In this document: piece after piece, positions 58,168 through 64,000 of the stretch | How positions within the stretch are numbered: position 1 is the stretch's first letter | How the letters are laid out: every line of letters begins with the position of its first letter | Origin: Acephala macrosclerotiorum | Taxonomy: Eukaryota > Ascomycota > Leotiomycetes > Helotiales > Mollisiaceae | Direction: 5' to 3' | NCBI GenBank assembly: GCA_014904845.1 | Contig: MU119202.1 | Coordinates: 558,001-622,000, forward strand | DNA: 64,000 bases | Notes under the pieces: generated by a model | Seen by the model: only the letters and a program-made list of their open reading frames with translations | Databases searched by the model: none | Told to the model about the DNA's origin: nothing | Program-made: the position numbers and the translations under genes

Positions 58168-59833
58168 GGCGGTGAATGAGTTGTGTGTTGTCTTGGGAGC
58201 GGATAGAAGTTCAGAATGTTTGGCCTTCAGGCGTCCAAAGCTAAAGAAATGGATGTGGGTCCGAGATCAAAGTTTGAGGTCGATAATGTATATATCATGC
58301 AAAACAACCCCTCCCCCAGAGAATCCTCAATCGGACCGCTACCGACTGGGTTTCTACTCGATTTAAGAACTAGATCGCCTCGGCTATTCCAAAAAAGTCT
58401 CAATACTGAAGCTACAGAGACGCAAGATCTTGCAGTCATCGTCCTCAGAAGGGATTCCAGGAATTTGGCTCCTCCATACATGTATCGCGAATCTGAACTG
58501 CATGGACCACACTCCCCCAGACCTGATATTAGATCCTAGATGGCAACTGTGACAAAGGCTTGTCCACTTCGTCACACTCCCAAGGATACACAGCATTGTG
58601 GACACGGGTAGCAGAGACATGCGTCTGATTGACCAATGAAAAATTGGCGGAGGCGAGGAAATCGAAGCGACAGCCTGGCAGGGACAGAATCCTCTGCCTC
58701 GCCTGGCTCTTGCAATGCGTGGGGGATAAAGAGCATTTGTCTTGGCAGCCAGAAGAGAACCAGAGGAACGAGTCTCACTCACGGGTAAGGCAGGTGGGGA
58801 TCACCGAATGATTGACAGCCACCACTTCGCTTCTGTGCCGTGTGTATGAGCAGAGGTACGAGGTGCTGGCTGTATTTAGGCACAAAGAGCCTGGTAGTGA
58901 AGCGGCCTAGCTCATTTCAATACGAAGTACTTCATGCATCCTGGCAGAACAGGCGACGCTGATGCTGAAGCGACTCGACATACGATGCGTGCGTGATGTG
59001 GACAACGAGTATCGAGTTACCAACAGACCGTTACTGTACCAGCTCCACTATGGACCTTAGCGCAAGGCTGGTTAAGCTTCTGCTAAAGAAACTTTGTGGG
59101 ACTGACAGGTCGATGGTGGCATGATGGAGGCCTCCACGCAAGAAAAATCTCTGGCACGGTTGTGTGGCGGGGTGTCCCGTAGTGGAAAACGGAGCTTTGG
59201 CAGCGGTCCGGATGCTCACCCGTTGACCCCAAGCGAAACCCTGTCGAAGAAGTCTGGGGTACTTGTGGGTACACGTCCGCGTTGCAGACACACACTCGGT
59301 CCAGCAGTTCTTTTGCATCTTTCTGCATCTTTTTGCATGTCGTCGATGCACGATGCGGTGACATTTCAGGTCTGTGACACCCCTCATTTACCAACCCTGT
59401 ACCTTTACAGTACCACGAGAAGCTTTTCCCGGTCGCGCCCCAGCATCGGACCACATCCTCATGCATGCGTCATCCAATGATGGGCAGCCGAGCACGCACG
59501 CAATGTGGTGGTTGGTGCCGTCGCCAATCCTATTCTACTCGGCAGGCACCGTCGGGCGTGGCTTCGGGAACTACACCGCAACATGATATCGACACATGCC
59601 GTGAGTCTCGGCCGTCTATGTTTGGAATTGAGCCCCGAATAAGGCGACCACTTGTGTTCCACCTTTTCCAAATGTTGGGGTCTTGATCTCCACCAAATGA
59701 ACCAACGCACAAATCCTAGATGAATTGGCGAATAGCGGGGAGTAAGTTTAGCGGTCGGACTGAGCCACACAATATCATCCGAAAGGTCCTGGGAGAATAT
59801 CTAGACGGGACGACCCTCTAGAGTGTTTCTAAA
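58168..59833. other. Long intergenic region upstream of the PTH11-like gene
   Basis: It holds the promoter of the PTH11-like gene. Frames up to about 130 codons on both strands overlap each other and look non-coding. No gene was recognised. Confidence 0.45.
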
Positions 59834-59949
59834 TACTTCGTATCTACCCTTTTAAATGTAGCGAGGCAGGGGGGAGAAAACTACCAGATTAGGTTTAAAC
59901 ACCCTTTCCCGCCCCCCTTCGCTACATTTAAAAGTGTAGATACGTTGTA
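59834..59949. mobile_element. 116-bp hairpin (MITE-like) element upstream of tyrosinase
   Basis: Two arms of about 40 nt face each other around a loop of about 33 nt. The left arm reads TA CTTCGTATCTACCC then TTTTAAATGTAGCGAGG and a G run; the reverse complement of the right arm reads TACAACGTATCTACACTTT then TAAATGTAGCGAAGG and a G run. TA dinucleotides stand at both ends (59834-59835 and 59948-59949). No coding capacity. It lies 416 bp before the tyrosinase ATG. Confidence 0.8.
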
Positions 59950-60364
59950 CATCGTCCGAAGTTTCCATAGATCTTAATCTGGCCGTTTGTTTTGAACGCA
60001 ATCGCTGAATAATGGCTTAGTAACCCCTCGAAAATGCATAGGTAGCGCTTCCCAATGTTCTGGCTATTGGCCGCCCGCCCCCGCCGCTCAGCTCATGTGT
60101 CCGGCCCTCCGCCCAACCGGTTCAACTTTGATTGCCCTAATTTGAGCGCACAATAGACGCGAGATTCGCTGCGAAGGTAGTGTTATGGATATGGAATGGA
60201 ATGCAAGGACGGGAATCCTCTCGGAAGGGTAACCTTGTGTTTATTAATCGTGCCTGGCCAGCTCCCTATTTTCGTTTATATGGTTCAATCTTCCCATCCC
60301 AGATGGTTGCGATCACCATCCCTCAGTCAATTCTAAACTTCAAGCAATAGCTGCAGTTTGCAAG
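59950..60364 (+). promoter_or_regulatory. Proximal promoter region of tyrosinase
   Basis: 415 bp between the hairpin element and the start codon. It contains a GC-rich stretch near 60068-60115 (CCGCCCGCCCCCGCC), then a more balanced leader. No firm binding site can be named. Confidence 0.4.
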
Positions 60365-61860
60365 ATGAAGTTTTCGGGCCTTCCCGCCTTGGCTGTGGCT
60401 TCATGCCTCGCCACCAGCGTCATTGCCCGGGATGATGTCGCTTCGTTGAACGCTTTGGTGAGCGAGGCGGTGAACAATGTCCTCGCTCGATTGGAGGCTG
60501 AAGAAGTGGCGTTGGCCAAGTGTGGTGTCAAAGCGAGCTGCACTATCAATAACATCGCCATTCGTCAAGAATTGTAAGACATCAATGTCGACAGGATGAG
60601 CTTCTAGCTGACGAAATGGAAACAGTGGTAGCATGGAACCGTCGGCACGAAAGGCCTATACTGATGCCGTCCTCTGCCTGCAAAAGAAGACGAATCTTAC
60701 ACCGCTCTCACTCATGCCAGGTGTTAGAAGTAGATTCGATGACTTCGTTGGCACTCACATGAACCAGACAGGATTTATTCATTTCAGCGGAACGTTCCTT
60801 GGATGGCATAGGTAACGACCCTGTGTAGTCCAGGAGTCTACGAACCGAGGCTGATAATTCTTCCAGATACTACGTCTGGAGCTATGAGCAAGCCTTGCGC
60901 AATGAGTGTGGTTATACGGGATATCAGCCTTACTGGGACTGGAGCAAGTGGGCTGCATCTCCGCAGACCTCCCCGATGTTTGATGGTAGCGCGTATTCAA
61001 TGGGCGGAAATGGTGAATTCATCAACCATACAGGTCTTGTTATCCCACCACCGGTGGCCGGTGTGAATCCAATCATCTATCTTGACCCAGGATTTGGTGG
61101 GGGTTGTGTTCAGACCGGTCCGTTCGCAAACATGTCTGTCAACCTTGGACCTGTTGGAGCTGCCGGTGGTCTCATCATCAATGGGACAGAGACCAATGTT
61201 CCTCAGGGCCCGGATGGTGGATTCGGATACAATCCTCGATGCTTGAAGAGAGATGTCGGTCCATTCTGCCTTCAAAAGTATAACAACTATACGAGAATCC
61301 TTGGTACGTTGCCTCTTCTGACCCTAAGACATAGCTGATTGAACTTCCAGACCTCATGACCTTGCGAAAGACCATCAAAGAATTTCAGGATGACCTTGAA
61401 GGACCTCTTGGCACCGGAGATTTGGGTCCCCATGGAGGAGGCCATTTCACGATAGGCGGGGATCCCGGTGGAGATCTCTTCACGTCTCCGTGAGTAATAT
61501 ACAAAACCCGAATGAGCATTTCAAGCATGCTAGAAATGATACTAACATACTTAGTGGCGACCCAGCATTCTATTTGCACCATGCACAAGTAGATCGCCTT
61601 TGGACCCTGTGGTAAGACTCTTACGGACTGAAGTTATGAAACAGGCTGGGTAACGCTAACTCTGCATCAATAGGCAAGCGCTCGACCCGAAGACTCGCCA
61701 GTACGCACTCGATGGCACAAATACAATGTTTAACAGCCCTCCGTCCGCAAACACCACACTGACAGATTATATCAATCTTGGATATGCAGCTGGCCCACCC
61801 ATTCAGATGCAAAATGTCATGAGCACGGTAGCTGGGCCTTTCTGTTATATTTATCTCTGA
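60365..61860 (+). CDS. Secreted tyrosinase-domain copper oxidase
   Basis: Type-3 copper enzyme oxidising phenols, as in melanin-like browning. Six exons: 60365-60573, 60626-60811, 60867-61303, 61351-61489, 61555-61611 and 61674-61860; phases match and give 404 aa. Signal peptide MKFSGLPALAVASCLATSVIA. The copper-A region has THMNQTGFIHFSGTFLGWHRYY with His at about 114, 122 and 131; the following ECGYTGYQPYWDWSKW is a family hallmark. Copper B lies in GGGHFTIGG (His about 308) and DPAFYLHHAQVDRLW (His about 331-332). Several NxS/T sites fit secretion. The length fits the short secreted fungal type without a large C-terminal inhibitory domain. Tyrosinase, catechol oxidase and o-aminophenol oxidase activities cannot be separated by eye. 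Confidence 0.92.
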
Positions 61861-63936
61861 ACAGTAAAAGCAAAGAAGAGGGATAGATCATTATTGTGTT
61901 CTCAATCGAGACTTGATGATTGATGATATGTTGTACTCAAGAAAGATATTATTTAATAACAAAAATCATTCTCAATACATTGGTCCATCAATGCCCTCTT
62001 CATGAAATGACATGAAATGGTTGCGCTCTGCCATGAAAGTACAGGCCTAGAGGCTTCCAGTGATGGGCTTCGACTGCAAGCAGGAATTGGGTCGTCCCTC
62101 GGGCTTTCTGGAGAGCCAAATGCCGTTGGAGCTCAAGGTCTCTCAGGCTAGGGAAGCAGGTACAAATAACCAACAAGCATGCATCAATACGGGGTCTTGC
62201 GACTGGCAAAGATAGGACACAGCTCGAAACAACCAAAATCATTCTGCAACGGTAATCGAAAGGACTGCATAGAGAACAGGGACAGATACAAAACTTCAAA
62301 TAACAGGACCAAAATATCAAGGCAAGAGTGTGTCAACTCCCAGAGCTGGGAATGATAGTTGGGAAGGTGGTATTTATGGGAGGAGCGTAGTATATGAGGA
62401 CTTGAGGGTGTTTGCGCTGTATCGAAGCCTTTTCGAGTGCGTGATCCCCCTTGCAGTCAATAATCCGGGGTCGATCGCTGCCAAGATTCATTCATTGTAC
62501 ATCTCAGCACGAGAAGCATCCGCGGCCGACTCGTAGTGAAGGGCAGAATATGGTAACCAAGGATAGAGAATTGTATAATCCCTTTTACATTTAGCCAGCC
62601 TGGTTCCGACGAAAGAGAGGATTTCGTGGCTTGGATCGCTACTATAGTCGATGTGGTGTTATTGCAGGACGCGGATAGGCGTTGTGTTGCGAAAGCGATA
62701 AGTCGCGGATTCGCAGATTCGGTGATGACTGCTTTTGCACGGCCGGTTACTCGCACATGAAGCATGAGGACAGAAAGAGGGAGTCTTTTGAAAGTTGAAG
62801 GTTGAAATGAAGTCCAGAAAAGCACGGAGATTTCCGCGCTGTGGCCCACATCATGTGCCGTACACTGGACGGTCCCGACCCCCTTTTTCTCGCTGTTCCT
62901 CTTCGTCTGGTTAGCAAAGAGGTTCACTCCAAATTCTTACCATTAACGCCGTCTCCGAGTATTGGCCGTAATCATGCATGCAGATTTTTGAATATGCTGG
63001 TCTCCGGCGGCTTACAGTACGACCTCGACTAACCATCGTGGAAGTCGATCTTCCGCACCGATCTCACCTTTTTGAGCACGTTCACTTCCACCCTCGAGGT
63101 CATATGGGGCCCCATCACGGAGATTTCATTATAAATGGAAGCAACGCGACTGGTTCTCTTCGCCTGGACAACCTAGAAATAGAAGTTCAGATGTCAGGTT
63201 TCGGAACGATAGCTGCATACCTACCCCTGAATGTCGAAACTCGACCCGTTTGCGAACCGACATGGCACAACGATAGGCTCGTTAACTCAATTTCACTCCC
63301 ACAAAAGCTAGATCGAGAAACATGGGACGGAGGTTCGATGTTTGAAGACTCCAAGACAGGGTGAGAAATGTCACCATGAGACCGCCATCACCACCCTCTG
63401 TCATCGGTTTCTGCTGTACCGCAAACAAACGTTCTCGATGTTTTGAGTACTTGATACTGTCCATGCTTCATGTTTGCACTCGGGCCGTCAGTGGGGACGA
63501 AGACAAGATGAACAGAATGTCATCCCATGAAGTTGATAAGCTTAGTTCGACGTTAGGTTGCGCGTTCGACGTCAACGTTGGGGGCGAGTGACATCGAAGG
63601 AAGGAAAAATGTCTAATATCCCCCTTCTTTATACCTTTTGCTGCGCAATTCATCACTTTATGGCTTTTATCGTGGGAAACGGGTTGATCTCAACCCGAAA
63701 AGCATCGGCGTCTAGAGCGCAGGGAGAAGAGAGTTTGTCTGCGCAAGGAGAAGGTGTTTATTTCGTACTTTAATACTTGAGGATTTCTCGCACAAGTAGC
63801 TTTTCTTGTGTGTGTTCATACCTGCTTTCACCTCATTCAGTACTTTCGTTCTTGCTGCCACTCTTTTATTGGCAAGTCCAGTAATTCACTCATTCATTTG
63901 TATCTGGTTATACACCGACTTGGTACTCTAGTCATA
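61861..63936. other. 2-kb intergenic region, no firm gene
   Basis: Tyrosinase 3' flank, then sequence with short frames. The longest plausible one is 62978-63364 (128 codons, with HMGPHHGDFIINGSNATG and SLRLDNLEIEVQMSGFGTI); it starts with ATG but has no recognised family and no clear upstream exon. The last about 200 bp would be the promoter of the gene at the right edge. Confidence 0.4.
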
Positions 63937-64000
63937 ATGTTGTTCAATACCATTCTTCTCCTTCCAGCTCTAACGCTCGTCGCCTCATCAATGGCTGCTG
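63937..64000 (+). CDS. Start of a secreted protein, cut by right window edge
   Basis: ATG 63937 opens MLFNTILLLPALTLVASSMAA and runs off the window in frame. The 21 residues form a typical signal peptide (polar start, hydrophobic LLLPALTLVA core, small residues before the cleavage site). The upstream region is pyrimidine-rich, like a fungal leader. The mature protein is not visible, so the function is unknown. Confidence 0.55.
   Translation, partial: MLFNTILLLPALTLVASSMAA

Noticed and set aside
58921..58940. TACGAAGTAC match to the end of the HET-gene element
   Set aside because: Only about 10 bases agree and no second arm is present; the word is palindromic and likely coincidental.
62978..63364. 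128-codon plus frame downstream of tyrosinase
   Set aside because: Protein-like in parts but without family, splice partner or promoter evidence; mentioned only in the intergenic entry.
1..64000. Biosynthetic gene cluster, CRISPR array or viral insertion
   Set aside because: No polyketide synthase, NRPS or terpene synthase, no direct-repeat array and no viral hallmark was found.

Overview
The window is nuclear DNA of a filamentous ascomycete (Pezizomycotina). The signs are many short spliceosomal introns of about 45-60 nt with GTAnGT donors and CTAAC/CTGAC branch sites, a DASH-complex gene, a fungal-type CCR4-NOT scaffold, a SurE-TTL (PBY1) fusion, a HET-domain gene, a PTH11-like receptor and a secreted tyrosinase. 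A Leotiomycetes origin seems plausible but is only an impression. Nothing bacterial or organellar was seen.

Left part (1-29.1 kb), mostly conserved core genes: vacuolar-type Ca2+-ATPase (minus, cut by the left edge); a 3.9-kb stretch without a recognisable gene; Sir2-class sirtuin (minus) divergent from an ArAE_2/FUSC-like membrane protein (plus); Dna2 nuclease-helicase (minus) divergent from a mitochondrial 2-oxodicarboxylate carrier (plus); a small Lys/Ala/Thr-rich basic protein; the PBY1-type SurE-TTL fusion; an unrecognised nuclear-looking protein divergent from DASH subunit Duo1.

Middle accessory pocket (29.8-34.0 kb): a HET-domain gene broken by frameshifts, stop codons, a 10-bp duplication and a 165-bp TIR element, followed by a broken haem-thiolate (chloroperoxidase-like) peroxidase gene. 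Core genes resume with NOT1 (minus), an F-BAR/SH3 protein of the Cdc15/Imp2/Hof1 type with 37-residue tandem repeats (plus) and seipin (plus).

Right part (48-64 kb), gene-poor and accessory: a weak orphan reading frame, a probably broken small secreted protein gene, an unknown 186-aa protein, a peroxisomal D-amino-acid oxidase, a 407-bp AT-rich fold-back element, a PTH11/rhodopsin-like 7TM protein divergent from a secreted tyrosinase with a 116-bp hairpin element between them, and the start of another secreted protein at the right edge.

All exon boundaries were read by eye from splice consensus, phase and protein family continuity; no alignment or transcript data were available. No tRNA, rRNA or CRISPR array was recognised, although tRNAs cannot be ruled out without a structure scan.
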